Assembly: GCF_039555335.1 (NCBI RefSeq)
Contig: NC_092640.1
Span: 27,995,446-28,059,445, forward strand
Direction of reading: 5' to 3'
Length of the DNA stretch: 64,000 nucleotides
DNA from: Amphiura filiformis
Taxonomy: Eukaryota > Echinodermata > Ophiuroidea > Amphilepidida > Amphiuridae
Positions 1 to 12,429 of this stretch are shown here, piece by piece. How positions within the stretch are numbered: the stretch's first letter is position 1; every line of letters starts with the position of its first letter. The notes under the pieces are model-generated. The model did not search any database. It was not told the origin of the DNA and saw only the letters and a list, made by a program, of their open reading frames with translations. A program made the translations under genes and the position numbers.

Positions 1-330
1 TTTTTTCTGTGGTGTAAAACAGGCATTGATTTTTGCCAAAAACTGAGGGTTTCAGTGAAGTTTTGTTTTGATGAGGGAGGTGCAAGTTGTTTTGAAAATG
101 TCCAAATTAGTGAATGCAATGCTGCTGAATTCCAATAAAACTCAATTTTTTAATAAGATTCATCCTCCACAGTGATATACCAACATGGATATGGGGTGGA
201 CCCTGAGTGATCCCATGTTCCAAATACCTGGACAAAATTGATAAATCTTCTCAATAGACCCATTTCATACTAAATTTCTATTCAATTCATTTACACCTCC
301 AGGCGCCTGAACTTGTCAGGGGTGGTGCAA
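1..330. other. no gene seen
   Basis: AT-rich sequence with no supported coding region, RNA gene or clear repeat. The missing 3' half of the downstream P450 pseudogene (its heme-binding part) was looked for here on the minus strand and not found. Confidence 0.6.
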
Positions 331-500
331 TACATTGTACCCCGGGGCCGGGGTGGTGAATTATAGGGGGGACGCAAAATTTTTTGGCATGTCAAAGGGG
401 GAGCATTTTTGGCAGGTCGAACGGGCGGGTCAAGTAATTTTGGCAGGTCGAAAGTGTGGGGGGAGGGGGAGCAAGCAATTTTGGCACACATATTTTGGGC
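331..500. repeat. G-rich degenerate tandem repeat
   Basis: Loose repeats of a motif like 'TTTTTGGCAGGTCGA' separated by G-rich runs. The same style of repeat returns at about 25741-26065, so it is a dispersed family. Short ORFs crossing it on both strands are by-products. Confidence 0.55.
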
Positions 501-660
501 AACGTTTCTATATGACACCCTAAAAGGTGTAGGAAAACGTTAGGAACGTGTTCAAATATGCAGAATTTCTTTTCAATCGCATTATATGATCAGACTTTTT
601 AAGTCCAACTTGTAATTTTGTAAGAAATTTGGACAAAAGTTTTGGCCAAATCTAACACAA

Positions 661-1720
661 ATTGTCTAACACAAATTGTGTTTTTGAGACCATAACGTGT
701 TTTTGAGACCATAACGTGTTTTTGAGACCATAACGTGTTTTTGAGACCATAACGTATTTTTGAGACCATAACGTGTTTTTGAGACCATAACGTGTTTTTG
801 AGACCATAATGTGTTTTTGAGACCATAACGTGTTTTTGAGACCATAACGTGTTTTTGAGACCATAACGTGTTTTTGAGACCATAACGTGTTTTTGAGACC
901 ATAACGTGTTTTTGAGACCATAATGTGTTTTTGAGACCATAACGTGTTTTTGAGACCATAACGTGTTTTTGAGACCATAACGTGTTTTTGAGACCATAAC
1001 GTGTTTTTGAGACCATAACGTGTTTTTGAGACCATAACGTATTTTTGAGACCATAACGTGTTTTTGAGACCATAACGTGTTTTTGAGACCATAACGTGTT
1101 TTTGAGACCTTAACGTGTTTTTGAGACCTTTTTCTGTTTTTGAGACCTTTCTCTGTTTTTGAGACCTTTCTCTGTTTTTGAGACCTTTCTCTGTTTTTGA
1201 GACCTTTCTCTGTATTTGAGACCTTTCTCTGTTTTTGAGACCTTTCTGTTTTTGAGACCTTTCTCTGTTTTTTAGACCTTTCTCTGTATTTGAGACCTTT
1301 CTCTGTTTTTGAGACCTTTCTCTGTTTCTCTGTGTTTGAGACCTTTCTCTGTTTTTGAGACCTTTCTCTGTTTGTGAGACCTTTCTCTGTTTTTGATACC
1401 TTTCTCTGTATTTGAGACCTTTCTCTGTAATTGAGACCTTTCTCTGTATTTGAGACCTTTCTCTGTATTTGAGACCTCTCTGTTTTTGAGACCTTTCTCT
1501 GTTTTTGAGACCTTTCTCTGTATTTGAGACCTTTCCCTGTTTTTGAGACCTTATTATACTATTGAGACATTGTTGTGTGTTTGTTTCTGAGACTTTTCTC
1601 TGTTTTTGACACCGTATTGTGCTATTGAGACATTACTGTGTGTTTATTTCTGAGACCTTTGTGTGTTTTTGAGACCTTATTGTAGTTTTGAGACCCTTGT
1701 GTAGTTTTGAGACCCTTTTG
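661..1720. repeat. 19-bp minisatellite array with two variant blocks
   Basis: From about 670 to 1115 the unit is close to 'CGTGTTTTTGAGACCATAA' (19 bp, some 22 near-identical copies). From about 1115 to 1550 the unit becomes 'TTTCTCTGTTTTTGAGACC', also 19 bp and sharing the core TTTTTGAGACC. After that it decays into longer imperfect units up to about 1715. The array ends directly against the truncated exon of the P450 pseudogene. Because 19 is not a multiple of 3, all three minus frames stay open and give the same cyclic 19-residue peptide; these are not genes. Confidence 0.95.
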
Positions 1721-1724
1721 GCCC

Positions 1725-3841
1725 TCACGGCCGCCCATACATACGCATACGACGTGTAACAGCGTCTATTTCTTGCTGAACCTTAGCCTGAATCTCTGGA
1801 TGCGTTATCATGTACAGAAGAGTCCATCGCAATGTTGTTACGGAGGTTTCGCTGCCAGAAAAGAAGAGAAATATCGCTGATGATGTAAGAGATTTTAGGT
1901 TTATGTAACGGAGGCGATCACCATTTTCTTTCTTCACAAGATCAATCTCACTGCGAAAAACACCAATGATATCCTTAATGTTATCTTTGTCAAAATTTCG
2001 TTGATGATCGTCTACATGGCGTTGAAGGACTTGTTTAACTACAGAATAGTTAGATATAGCGTTTTGCGAATGGAAGAAACACCAGTGCTGCTCCTGATCC
2101 TACATCTGCAGCCAGTTTGGTCAGAACCAAAGCGAGGCGCTTAAACTTGGGGTCAGAATGATCATATCGCTTGCCAAAAACGACAGAACATATTATATTG
2201 GATATGCAATTTCCAACCAGAACATGTGGGTCAAAAGGCGTATCCTTCTTGCCGCGGATTTCATCAACCAATGTTTCGGCTTCTTTGATTATGTTGCCTT
2301 CAAATCGGCTTCTCCCTACACCAAAGGTACGAAATGCGCTCAGTATGAAGGTGCGTTGATATTTCCATAATTTGCCAGATGCATTGCCTATAGCTGTAAC
2401 AATCAATGTAAAATAATATTTGTTAGCCTTATTTTCATCATCTAGCAGATTTTTAGATTTGTTATTTTATTCTTCTCCACATAAGCCCTATTATTTTTTT
2501 AATTAAATCGCACACATTATTTTACCGGTATATCTCATTTTGTCCATATAGAATAACAATCAGCGAAGAAAAAAACAATAATTTGCAGCCGGGCTATAGA
2601 CGAATCCAACGAGCCAAGTGATCGTTATAATTCATTCGACCATTACTGTGGTATATCCATACCAAAATGGTGTTTGACTGCCCAAATAGAAAGATAAAAG
2701 TCGCTTAAAAATCAGTTTCATGATAATTTTTTTATTGCATTGTAAACTTTCACCATTCTATTGTCAACGTGTAACACGGGTGTTGAAATACAGTTTAAAA
2801 TCTGCGCCAAGCAACAGCGGGGGAACCAGAGGCATGCCCCACCCCCCTCAAACCCATTATGTGCTGTGTGTGTCACATGTGTCTGGGTGAACATAAATAA
2901 TTAATTCTCTATTCTGGACCCTGAGAGAATGATGCACAAATGGCTTTGAGTTAATCTTCATTTTGCAATATTTTTCAACCACCTTGTGTATATATAATCA
3001 AATCTCCCTTTTCGCTTCTGCTTTGGACACCTAAACACTATATGTTTAAAGTAATAATTTAATACAATTATTTAAGTGAAAACTTATCCACACATGGTTT
3101 TAATTCGGTCTTCATTCACCAATTTTTGGCTTTTTCAAACTAAAATTGTACACAATAATTGTACCAAAATGGTCCACCAAATGACACCAACCAAACTCTT
3201 GGGGAACATCCCCTACATAGGCATAAACAAGTCGCTCTTTTCGTTTCCGCTTTGGACACACGACGCAGCAATTAATAATAGTGAGAACTTGTCCATGAAT
3301 GGCTTTACTTCGGCCTTCATTTCAGTAATTTTTGGCTTTTTCAAACCTGCATATTTTCATATTTCATATTCAGGTGGGACAGACCCCGCCAATGTCCACT
3401 ATTGATGTGTAGGATCGTCTATATAATGTAGATTATCGGATATATACTATAGAGCTCACCTTCATCAAAATCAGTCTCTTTTAAAATATCACTTTCTGGT
3501 CGGTCATTCATGTGATGATTCTTAAACGCTTCTTGAATTGATTCACATCCATTGACTACCACCATCAACTTGGTACCAATCTTCAAGCTGAATACTTCGC
3601 CATACTTCTTCGCCATTTCAGCAAGTAATTGCGTCGGTTCTTTGCCAGTGCGATAACTATTTCTCGCAAGGGTTGGGAGATTTCCAATCAGAGGTATATT
3701 CCATGGGCCTGGTGGTAGAATCTTGCGTCGTTTTAAACATGTTAAATTTAAAGATAACAGCATTATAATAATAAATGCCAGTATTGCTTTGAGCTTGATA
3801 AAAGGTAAAATGAACTCGAAGAATAACATTTTATATCTCAA
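1725..3841 (-). pseudogene. cytochrome P450 (CYP2-like) pseudogene, 3' truncated
   Basis: Damaged tandem copy of the intact P450 gene at 8275-11770. Exon 1 (3460-3841) looks normal: an N-terminal hydrophobic anchor, then the proline hinge LPPGP. It ends with donor GTGAGC in phase 1. Exon 2 starts after a good acceptor at 2393 and shows the helix-C motif WKYQR and, at 1725-1937, the I-helix region FSGSETS. Against the intact copy it lacks 26 bp at about 2062-2065, where a TTTT microhomology marks the junction, so the frame is lost. Homology stops at about 1728 where the minisatellite begins, so the ExxR, PERF and heme-cysteine parts are absent, and no third exon is seen. A functional enzyme is not possible from what is visible; a short transcript could still exist. 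Confidence 0.9.
2394..3459 (-). other. intron 1 of the P450 pseudogene, with partial repeat units
   Basis: Bounded by donor GTGAGC (exon 1 end 3460) and acceptor TTACAG (exon 2 start 2393). It shares blocks with intron 1 of the intact copy. These include the stretch around 2780-2960 and units around 2990-3350 containing 'AAACAAGTCGCTCTTTTCG', which are expanded in the intact copy. Short ORFs here are repeat-derived. Confidence 0.7.
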
Positions 3842-5215
3842 TCACCATAAAGTACGAAGTATTTGTTGGTTAACTGTTTCAACTATTCTTTACCTCTCAC
3901 AATTATTATGTCAATAGGAAGTTGCTATTGATCCGGGCTGCTTTTGGCGAGTGCGTATAGTATTGGCGAGTGTGTGTAGCACGCGAATGTAATTATTTTC
4001 AGAATAAGCATATATCTTCAGTATACTTTTTGCTGAACCATGAAATGGTATCAGCATATCATATGTTAGTCTATTTAACTTCCTTCCTTCCTTCATTACT
4101 GAACCTTTTGATCTTAAATGGACATATAGGGTTCACAACTACCCCGCTAATAATTTTTAAAATAAGTCGAACAAGAAATGTCATTGACAAGTAGGCTACT
4201 TGGAATGCTAGTATTTTTTTTAACTAACCGGATGGGAATTTTTTTTCCCACCAATGACATACTATAGGAAATTCTCAAGAATGTTCATGTTGAAAGCTAC
4301 ATTGAAAAATGTGTGCTTAATACATATAATAGGGCTACATTTAATTCATACTTGTAAAACAACGGGAAAATGGAAATCACATCCACCGAGTTTCGCAACA
4401 ATTCAACTATCTATATTCAGACGACCTTAAAAATGTTTGCTGCCCAAGGGTGGTCATAACCAGTCATGATAATTCAAATATTGATAACTTTGATATGACT
4501 TTGATGATTTTGATGCTTAATTGTGATTACGTTTTATGACACGACCTTGAATATTCTGACAATCCAACAATATAAACTTAGTCAACCTCAGTTGACCTTT
4601 AACATTTTTGGCGCAGAATTGTGATCAGAAATCAGAAAGTCAGAAGTCGGAAATCCTTAATTTGAGAGCTTATTTTGGACATTTCTGTGATTTTTCATTC
4701 ACTTAATTGCATTTCCAAGCTTTTTCAAGTAACATTGGCAACTAAAATTCTAGTCGTTTTTAGAAAGCAAACTTAGAATCAAGACATTTCTTTTATTGAA
4801 AAGTTACTCCTCTATAGGGGGTGCACTTATTTTCTTTATTTGGTTTTAATATTATTGTATTTATACAGTACTCGTGAACATTATAACGATAATGAAGTAC
4901 ATTGACGCACTTAAAACTACTTATACATTCATTATAGTAATTAAAATTCTTAATCATGCTCGTATAGTCTTTTGTTTTCTAATATTCTTTGCAATGTGAA
5001 TCGAACACTTGTCTGAATTGTGTGATTTATATGCATTGCAAGGACCCATCAGTCTTTTACTAGATGTTTTTCCAAATGAGTGTTGCACCTTACCACATTT
5101 TTCTTGTTTTAACTGTTTTCATGTAAAGAGAGATCTTGGGCAATTTGAAAGAAATATCGATCAGCTCAGGCGTTACTTGTTACGAAAAGGATCAGATTTG
5201 ACATGGACAGATTAA
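3842..5215. other. upstream flank of the pseudogene copy (duplicated sequence)
   Basis: No gene is seen. About 3898-4030 matches 11777-11885 (shared 'GGCGAGTGCGT') and about 4838-5215 matches 14758-15139 (shared 'AAGTACATTGACGCACTT'). The segmental duplication therefore covered the 5' flank, not only the P450 exons. The stretch between these two blocks was not matched. Confidence 0.65.
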
Positions 5216-6323
5216 GGTGGCTGTGTACTCTCAGACATGCATGTAGTAAAAGTGCAATAACTTTGTAATTATTCGCGCAAAACATATAAAAGTATACATT
5301 TTTATGAAGGCAAGACATCAATAAATCTTAATATAAATACAGATTTGGAGTAAAAACAACAATTTTAAGAAAATCACAAAAAGTGAGTTTTTGGCAATAT
5401 TTGTTAGGTACATCATAACAAATAAACACTCTTTCCAAAATATTTTATTTTGTTTTTAGCTCAATCTTGAGGCTCCATTCCAAGACAGTTTTTTTATTTT
5501 TTTGATATTGGCCTTATTTTTTGAAATATTGACCATATAAGGCATCAAAATGAACTTTTTAAAATTCACAAACGCCTATTTGCACAAAATGATGCCCAAA
5601 ATCGGAAATAGACCAAAATATAAAAAAATGAGAAAACCGTTTCTTGAGTCGATCATGCTTTTTACGATGATCATATTTGCTTACCTATAGATGCTGTATT
5701 TATTGAGTTATCGTGTACCTAAATCGTCATTTTACCGAGAAAATGAACATTGAAATAATGGCCGTTGAAGTTTAAAGTGGTCACATTTTGCACTTTCATC
5801 GAATCTCACAGGAGAATGCGACAGTTTCCGTTTTTGTAACTTATATTACGTGAACATCGGGTAAATCCACAGCCCCTTGAGAAGTTTGAGCGAAATCCAT
5901 TCATAACTTGATATTTAAATCGGGGGAAAGAATTTGAAAAAACCCACATTTTATCAGCTAAAACGGAGCCATTTGACCACTAGGTTTTTGTGAAATCAGT
6001 GCTTCCGTGGTGTTTCCATAAGATGCGCCGCGCATGTAGATAAGCGTCGCGTATGCGTCGCGTATTTGTGCGTTAACAAATTGCGCGATACACAACGCGA
6101 TGAGTTGTTGCGCGCGTGTACCCTGGCTGGTACAACAATTTTTTCTTTCCTTTTCAATTTCAAACACGAGTGGAATAGTGAAATAAAATCCTTAAAATAT
6201 TGCAGTTGGAGTTTACAAATCTGGATTTTCATTATTTGTATTTATAAAAACATAACAAAGTACAAAAATATCAAAAAAAACTCAATTTAACAAAAGAAAC
6301 AATGTCTATAGTACACAGCCGCG
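5216..6323. mobile_element. TTAA-flanked non-autonomous DNA transposon (piggyBac-type target)
   Basis: The 1108-bp insert is flanked on both sides by TTAA (5212-5215 and 6324-6327). Its ends are imperfect inverted repeats sharing GGCTGTGTACT followed by a related AGACAT stretch. The paralogous flank at about 15139 carries a single uninterrupted TTAA between matching sequence, which acts as the empty site. No transposase ORF is present, so it is non-autonomous. TTAA duplication is the known signature of piggyBac-type transposases; the family assignment rests on that alone. Confidence 0.85.
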
Positions 6324-6327
6324 TTAA

Positions 6328-8274
6328 AAGAGTACAACAAAACTCACAGGAAAACGTGATAGATCCCTTACATCGGGAACAGGGACAATGTCTTATTTTG
6401 ACGTTTCCCAAAACTGTTTTACCCCATCTATGACAGGTGAATAAAGTTCAGCAGTCGCTCATCGATGAACCCGTCCTTGTGAAATGTTCTTGTAATTTTG
6501 TATAAACATTTTTTTACAAGTTCCCACAAAACCTGGAATACATCAACATATGAGAAACTAGGTGTCAACTAAATTGATAAAAAGGGCGTTGGCTCTTATT
6601 AAAAAAGTTTTTCCTTTTTATGCAAATAAGACACTTTACATAGCTTCTAAAACCTTTTCCTATTTTACGTGCTCAAAGCCGTTTCTACATAGTGGAATGG
6701 GCATGAAAAGAGTCAATCGCACGACATTTGGTGCGGACTAAATATCACAATAGTGTCAGGGAATGTAATGTTTTAGGTGTTGAAGCTTTATCTTTGATAT
6801 AGCAGTAAAGACTAAGAAATAATTTATATCTTTCACGGGCTTATGTGGCCCCTGTCATAACCAGCGCTTTTGAAAATTCCGTGAAATGTTCATTAACGGA
6901 AGTGAAATGCTTTTATCATGAGGTAATATGAATATCTCAAGGAACTTAAAGTTTGTACTCGCAGTTCTGCCGATTTTGTGGTTTGTTTGTTAAATTAAAC
7001 TGAAAAGGAAGACAAACACACTGTGAATACATTTACTGTCAGTCTTTGGGTGAAAGATGCGAGAGAGGAAATTCTTAATCCAATCGCAATTGCTACAGAA
7101 GCGTTAAGGATCAAATGACCAGATAAGGCTTTTTCTCAATTTGTTTTTTACTTGTAAATTTCAGCCCGAACTTGACCTGTAAAGTTCATTTGTAATTTCT
7201 CAGAATTTCTGAGAAGGATCTAATCTAACCTTTTATTTTTTTCCATATTTTGTATTCTCTTTGACGGATCTGTGAAAGTCCTTTTAGAGGAAACATCAGA
7301 ATGGTCAACATTCACAACTTTGCTATATGTACTTCGGTACGTTTTCGAAATTTTTGGATCGCCGTAGTGTGAATAGTCAAAATATGTATACTCACATAAT
7401 CCACATACACCCCCGCGCACCCCTTTGCATTACTTTTTATCGCTGAGGACCTTGACAACTTACCATTACTCCGAGGACATCTATTTTGGACTTTCAAATC
7501 AACTTAAAAAGGGGGGGGGGGGTCAAATGTCATTAAGGTGTCACTTCCTGGATAAAACGAAATACCTTCAAATGCCACTTCGCCCACAAATTGCGTAGGA
7601 CAGTGACGCCACTTACACACATGGATTGCTATTGCCCATTGCCCAAGAATCATACACAGATTTGGAGTCAAAGGTCATTAAAGGGTGACTTCCGGTATAA
7701 ACCCATATACCTTTTTATTAGCCAAAAAAAACATAGCACATCGGTGACTGTATATTCACACATGAATTGATGTTAAACAGTGTACCCGTGGTATTTTTTT
7801 ATTTGGGGTTAAAGGTCATTAAAGGAGTCAAACAAAAAGCAAAAGAAAGGTATTTTTTCCTTAATTCCAATTTGTAAAGTTATTTTTTGCCCACAACCGG
7901 GAGGATTCCACCTTAAGGGGTCACAACACGGTTGTGTTCGTGGTCATAGATCATAGCTATGTCTAGTTATGTTTTGGGTCAAATAATTTCACCCACTTGA
8001 ATTCATCAAAATAATGATTAAAATCAGTTTTTACTTTATTGGGTTTTTTTTTCACTTGCCTTAAATGTAATTGACGTATCAAAGATATTATTAAAACGAA
8101 GGAAATTCAAGTTTTTAATGATAATGATGTTACCTATTATTTTTGATGGATAAGAATCACAGAATGTTCTGGTATGTATGAACAGGGTTCATTCATTATG
8201 TTCATGACTAAACGATTGTTAATGCCCTCTGAATGACTGAACTCTTAATTCATGCACCAGAAGATATTATTTAA
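6328..8274. other. intergenic, no gene seen; degenerate repeats
   Basis: No supported gene. A 12-base G run lies near 7510. Between about 7520 and 7850 a phrase like 'AAAGGTCATTAAAGG' plus a short AT-rich stretch recurs about three times as degenerate units. About 6390-6460 resembles about 19920-19995, possibly another duplicated fragment. Confidence 0.5.
8035..8040 (-). terminator. possible polyadenylation signal of the P450 gene
   Basis: AATAAA on the minus strand about 235 bases past the P450 stop codon. It is the right distance and orientation for a polyadenylation signal, but the motif is common in AT-rich sequence, so support is weak. Confidence 0.3.
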
Positions 8275-8518
8275 TCACTTTCTATTTTTGGCGATAAGTT
8301 CGTAAGATCTTGGACTGAATGTGACTCCACTGATACCTTCCATTGAGGGCGCCTTCATTTCAGATGGTTTTCCGAGAGTAAATGAGTGCAAGATGTAGGT
8401 GAAGAACAAGAAGATCTCCATTTTGGCAAGATTCTCACCAAGGCATACTCGATGACCTGAAAATAACAAATACAATGATAAAATGGTATGCGGAATGTTA
8501 ATAACTTGTCGTGATTTT

Positions 8519-8582
<64 letters not shown>

Positions 8583-11500
8583 TCTTTTTATTTATTTTAT
8601 TACTTATTTTTATTATTCCAGTGAACCCGAGATAATTACAAACAACCCGACGACGCCGACGACGATGACAACGACGACGACGACGACGAAGAAGAAGAAG
8701 AAGAAGAAGAAGAAGAAGAAGAAGAAGAAGAAGAAGAAGAAGAAGAAGAAGAAGAAGAAGAAGAAGAAGAAGAAGAAGAAGAAGAAGAAGAAGAAGAAGA
8801 AGAAGAAGAAGAAGAATGAGGGGAGGAAGAGGAGAAGAAAAGGACGAAGAAAGGGAACAATAGGATATCCTAATACAGACAATACTGAGGAAGGATGCAG
8901 ACTATGCTAACATATTTGTAAAAATAATACTGACCTGTACTGAAGGTCATGAACTCTTCTCGATGACGCAGCTTTCCATCTTCATCCAAGAATCTCTCAG
9001 GTTTGAATTGCTCCGGCTCTGCCCATACATCGGGATCATTGTGTAGAGCCCAAATATTAGAGACGATAAATGATCCTTCCGGTATATCATAGCCGGCTAA
9101 TTTGGTATCTGCGGAAGCCACGTGAGGTATCCCAAGCGGGACCACCGTCCGAATACGCTGAATCTCCATGAGAACAGCTTCCGTGAAAGGAAGTGATAAT
9201 CTATCGGCCCATTGCGGCATACGCATACGACCTGTAACAGCGTCTATTTCTTGCTGAACCTTAGCCTGAATCTCTGGATACGTCATCATGTAAAGAAGAG
9301 TCCATCGCAATGTTGTTACGGACGTTTCGCTGCCAGAAAAGAAGAGAAATATCGCTGATGATGTAAGAGTTTTTAGGTTTATGTAACGGAGGCGATCATC
9401 ATTTTCTTTCTTCACAAGATCAATTTCACTGAGAAAAACGTCGATGATATCCTTTATGTTATTTTGGTCAAAATTTCGTTGATGATCGTCTGCATGGCGT
9501 TGAAGGACTTGTTTAACTACAGAATAGTCAGATATGGCGTTTTTGTATTGTCGCGGAAAAATATATTTTGCGAATGGAAGAAACACTAGTGATGCTCCTG
9601 ATCCTACATCTGCAGCCAGTGTGCTCAGAGCCAAAGCGAGGCGTTTAAACTCAGGATCAGAATGATCATATCGCTTGCCAAAAACGACAGAACATATTAT
9701 ATTGGATATGCAATTTCCAACCAGAACATGTGGGTCAAAAGGCGTGTCCTTCTTGGCGCGAATTTCATCAACCAATGTTTCTGCTTCTTTGATTATGTTG
9801 CCTTCAAATCTGCTTCTCCCTACACCAAAGGTACGAAATGCGCTCAGTATGAAGGTGCGCTGATATTTCCATAATTTACCAGATGCATTACCTATGGCTG
9901 TAACAATAAAATGTAAAATTATATTATTTTAAGATTTGTTATTTTATTTTTCACCTCAACAGCCTTATAATAATTGTTTTTATCAAATTTGATGCTTTCA
10001 CATCACAAACATAATTGTATCGGTAGATCTCATTTTGTCCACATATAGAATAACAATCAGCGAGGAAAAACACATTAATAACTGGTACAACCATTTAACT
10101 GGTAAAACCATCTAAACCTGATAAAACAACAATTTGCAGCCGGGCTATATTGTCGAATCCAACGGGCCAAGAATGGTCATTATTCATTCGGCCATTAGTG
10201 GGGTACATCCACACCAAATGGTGTTGTGACTGCCCAATTGGGTAGATAAAAGTAGCTTAAAAATCAGTTTTATAATATTGCATTGTAAAGTTTCATCATT
10301 CTTTTGTCTACGTGTAACACGGGTGGTGAACTGCAGTTTAAAACCCGCGCTAAGCAACGGCGGGGAACCAACCATAATGCGCTGTGTGTCACATGTGTCT
10401 GGGTGAACATAAATAATCAATTCTCTATTCAAGACCCTGAAAGAAAGTGTTTGATGCACCAATGGCTTCGAATTGATCTTCATTTTGCAATTCCCCCCCC
10501 CCTGTGTATAGGTAAACAGATCTCCCTTTTCGCTTCTGCTTGGGACACCCAACACTATTATGTTTAAAGCAATAATGATACAATAATAGTGAAAACGTTT
10601 CTACGAATGGCTTCAATATTGGTCTTCATTTCACCAATTTTCGGTCTTTTCACACTAAAATATACAATATTGTACACAATAATAGTACATATGTACCAAA
10701 ATGGTCCACCAAATGGTTTCAATTGGGCCTTCAGTTTGCACAAGTTTCTCACTTATCGGGGAAACATCCCCTACGTATGTATAAACAAGTCGCTCTTTTC
10801 TCTTCTGTTTTGGATACTCGACGCTTACAATTAATAATAGTGAGAAATTGTCCACGAATGACTTTAATTCGGCCTTCATATTTCACCAATTTTCGACATT
10901 ATTGTAACTAAAATTGTACACAAAAATAATGCGAAATTTGTCCACCAAACGGCTTCAATTGGGCCTTCAGTTTGCAAAAGTTTCCAACCTCTCGGGAAAC
11001 ATCCCCTACGTGTGCATAAACAAGTCGCTCTTTTCGTTTCCGCTTTGGACACACGACGCTGCACTTGTCCACAAATGGCTTTAATTTTGCTTCCATTTCA
11101 CTCATTTTTGGCCTTTCAAACTAAAATTGTACACAATAATACCCAAATGGTCGACCAAATGGCACCAATTAGCCTTCAATTTGCAAAGGTTTCTAACTTA
11201 TGAGAAGGACACATGCCCTTCTGACACCCCTGCCACTGATTGGGCCGCTAGTTTCAAACTCTTTACGCCACCGCTGCCGCCAAGCCTGCATTATTTCATA
11301 TTTCATGTGGTATAATAGACCCTGTCAATGTGTAGGAATGCATGAAATTGGGTCGTCTATATCGTGGATCTTATGGGATACTGGAACTCACCTTCATCAA
11401 ATTCAGTTTCTTTTAAAATATCACTTTCTGGTCGATCATTCATGTGTTGATTCTTAAACGCTTCTTTGATCGATCCACATCCATTGACTACTACCATCAA

Positions 11501-11770
11501 CTTGGTACCAATCTTCAAGCTGAATACTTCGCCATACTTCTTCGCCATTTCAGTCAGTAATTTCGTTGGTTCTTTGCCAGTGCGATAACTATTTATCGCG
11601 AGGATTGGCAGATTTCCAAGCAGAGGTATACTCCTTGGGCCTGGTGGTAGATTCTTGCGTCGTTTTAAATGGAAAGATAATAGCGTTATAGTAATAAATG
11701 CCAGAATTGCTTTGACCTTGATAAAAGGTAAAATGAACTCGAAGTATAAGCATAACATTTTATATCTCAA
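8275..11770 (-). CDS. cytochrome P450, CYP2-like, three exons, 507 aa
   Basis: Heme-thiolate monooxygenase of the microsomal CYP2 type, expected in the ER membrane with electrons from NADPH-P450 reductase; the substrate is unknown. Exons are 11392-11770, 8935-9897 and 8275-8456, all joined in phase 1. Donors are GTGAGT and GTCAGT; acceptors are TTACAG and TTTCAG. The frame stays open for 507 residues, normal for the family. Visible in order: hydrophobic anchor (about 8-33), proline hinge LPPGP (41-45), helix-C WKYQR (136-140), I-helix FSGSETS (313-319), ExxR as EIQR (371-374), PERF (426-429), and heme loop FSTGHRVCLG with ligand Cys452 split over the last intron. The start is the first ATG before the anchor. 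The serine in the I-helix where Ala/Gly is usual is unremarkable. A broken tandem copy lies downstream at 1725-3841. Subfamily cannot be given without a tree. Confidence 0.93.
8519..8583. repeat. (ATTT)n microsatellite
   Basis: Nearly pure 4-bp repeat of about 65 bp inside intron 2 of the P450 gene. Confidence 0.95.
8648..8816. repeat. (GAC)n-(GAA)n trinucleotide repeat
   Basis: A short GAC-rich stretch runs into about 42 uninterrupted GAA units inside P450 intron 2, so the transcript would carry a long UUC run. ORFs of poly-Lys, poly-Ser and poly-Phe across it are artefacts. Confidence 0.95.
9898..11391 (-). other. intron 1 of the P450 gene with expanded internal repeat
   Basis: Bounded by donor GTGAGT and acceptor GTTACAG. 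About 10500-11200 is a run of roughly 200-bp diverged units. Shared phrases include 'AAACAAGTCGCTCTTTTC', 'GGCCTTCAGTTTGCA' and 'CACCAATTTTCGG'. About three or more units are present here against fewer in the pseudogene intron. Many short ORFs on both strands in this intron come from these units. Confidence 0.8.
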
Positions 11771-12420
11771 ATACTCATATCACAGATTACTTAAATTGCT
11801 ATTGATCCGTGCTGCTTTTGGCGAGTGCGTGTAGTGAATGAAATTCTTTTCAGAAAAAGCATAGATATCTTCAGTAATAAGTTTGTTATTCGTCATTTTT
11901 GATGAGTCACCGCGCTACTATAGAAAGCGCGCATGACTCGACATATTAGAGTGACGCGTTTCCCGCATTTCCGTTATATAACGGGAATACTTTACCATAA
12001 GGGTCAAGTACGGGTCCCGTTTCACAGTTCACTGATATTTTTTGTACTTTTTATGCTTTGTTGCATTTTTCACAATGCGTCTGCTTTGTGGGTAAGTGAA
12101 ATAGCTGTCATGTGTTAGATTAATACAATATACTGTATATACTGTAAGGAAATTTCCAACTGTTCATAGGGCAGCTATTTGCATTTACCCACTTCTGTGG
12201 ATCTTCTAGCTGCCATGGGTTAGATGTGTTCAATATACTATGTGTTAATTGCCAAATGTTCACAGGGAGCAGCTATTTGCACTTACCCTCTTCTGGCACT
12301 AGGCAGTCAGTGACTAAGTAAACAAACAACCACAATAATGACAATAATAATAAGCTATATCGGAAGACTGGTAAGTTTGGTATAAAAATCTGAATGCAAG
12401 TTCAAAAATGGACACCAATA
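11771..12420. other. 5' flank of the P450 gene; two-copy tandem repeat
   Basis: About 11777-11885 is shared with the pseudogene flank. From about 12107 to 12300 two diverged tandem copies of roughly 100 bp are seen, both containing 'GCAGCTATTTGCA'. No promoter element could be defended and no gene is seen. Confidence 0.55.
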
Positions 12421-12429
12421 CATTTAGCC

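Larger units (their letters stand above)
8457..8934 (-). other. intron 2 of the P450 gene
   Basis: It lies between donor GTCAGT (exon end 8935) and acceptor TTTTCAG (exon start 8456) and splits the glycine of the heme loop. Most of it is simple sequence, listed separately. The pseudogene has lost the corresponding region. Confidence 0.85.

Noticed and set aside
599..1092. Three overlapping minus ORFs of 135-151 residues with MVSKTRYGLKNTLWSQKHV-type repeats
   Set aside because: They are the three frames of one 19-bp minisatellite and give the same cyclic peptide; no gene context.
2158..2370. Plus-strand ORFs that recur at 9662-9874
   Set aside because: Antisense shadows of the conserved P450 exon 2 in both copies.
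8613..8910. Poly-Phe, poly-Ser and poly-Lys ORFs
   Set aside because: Frames of the GAA/TTC microsatellite in P450 intron 2.
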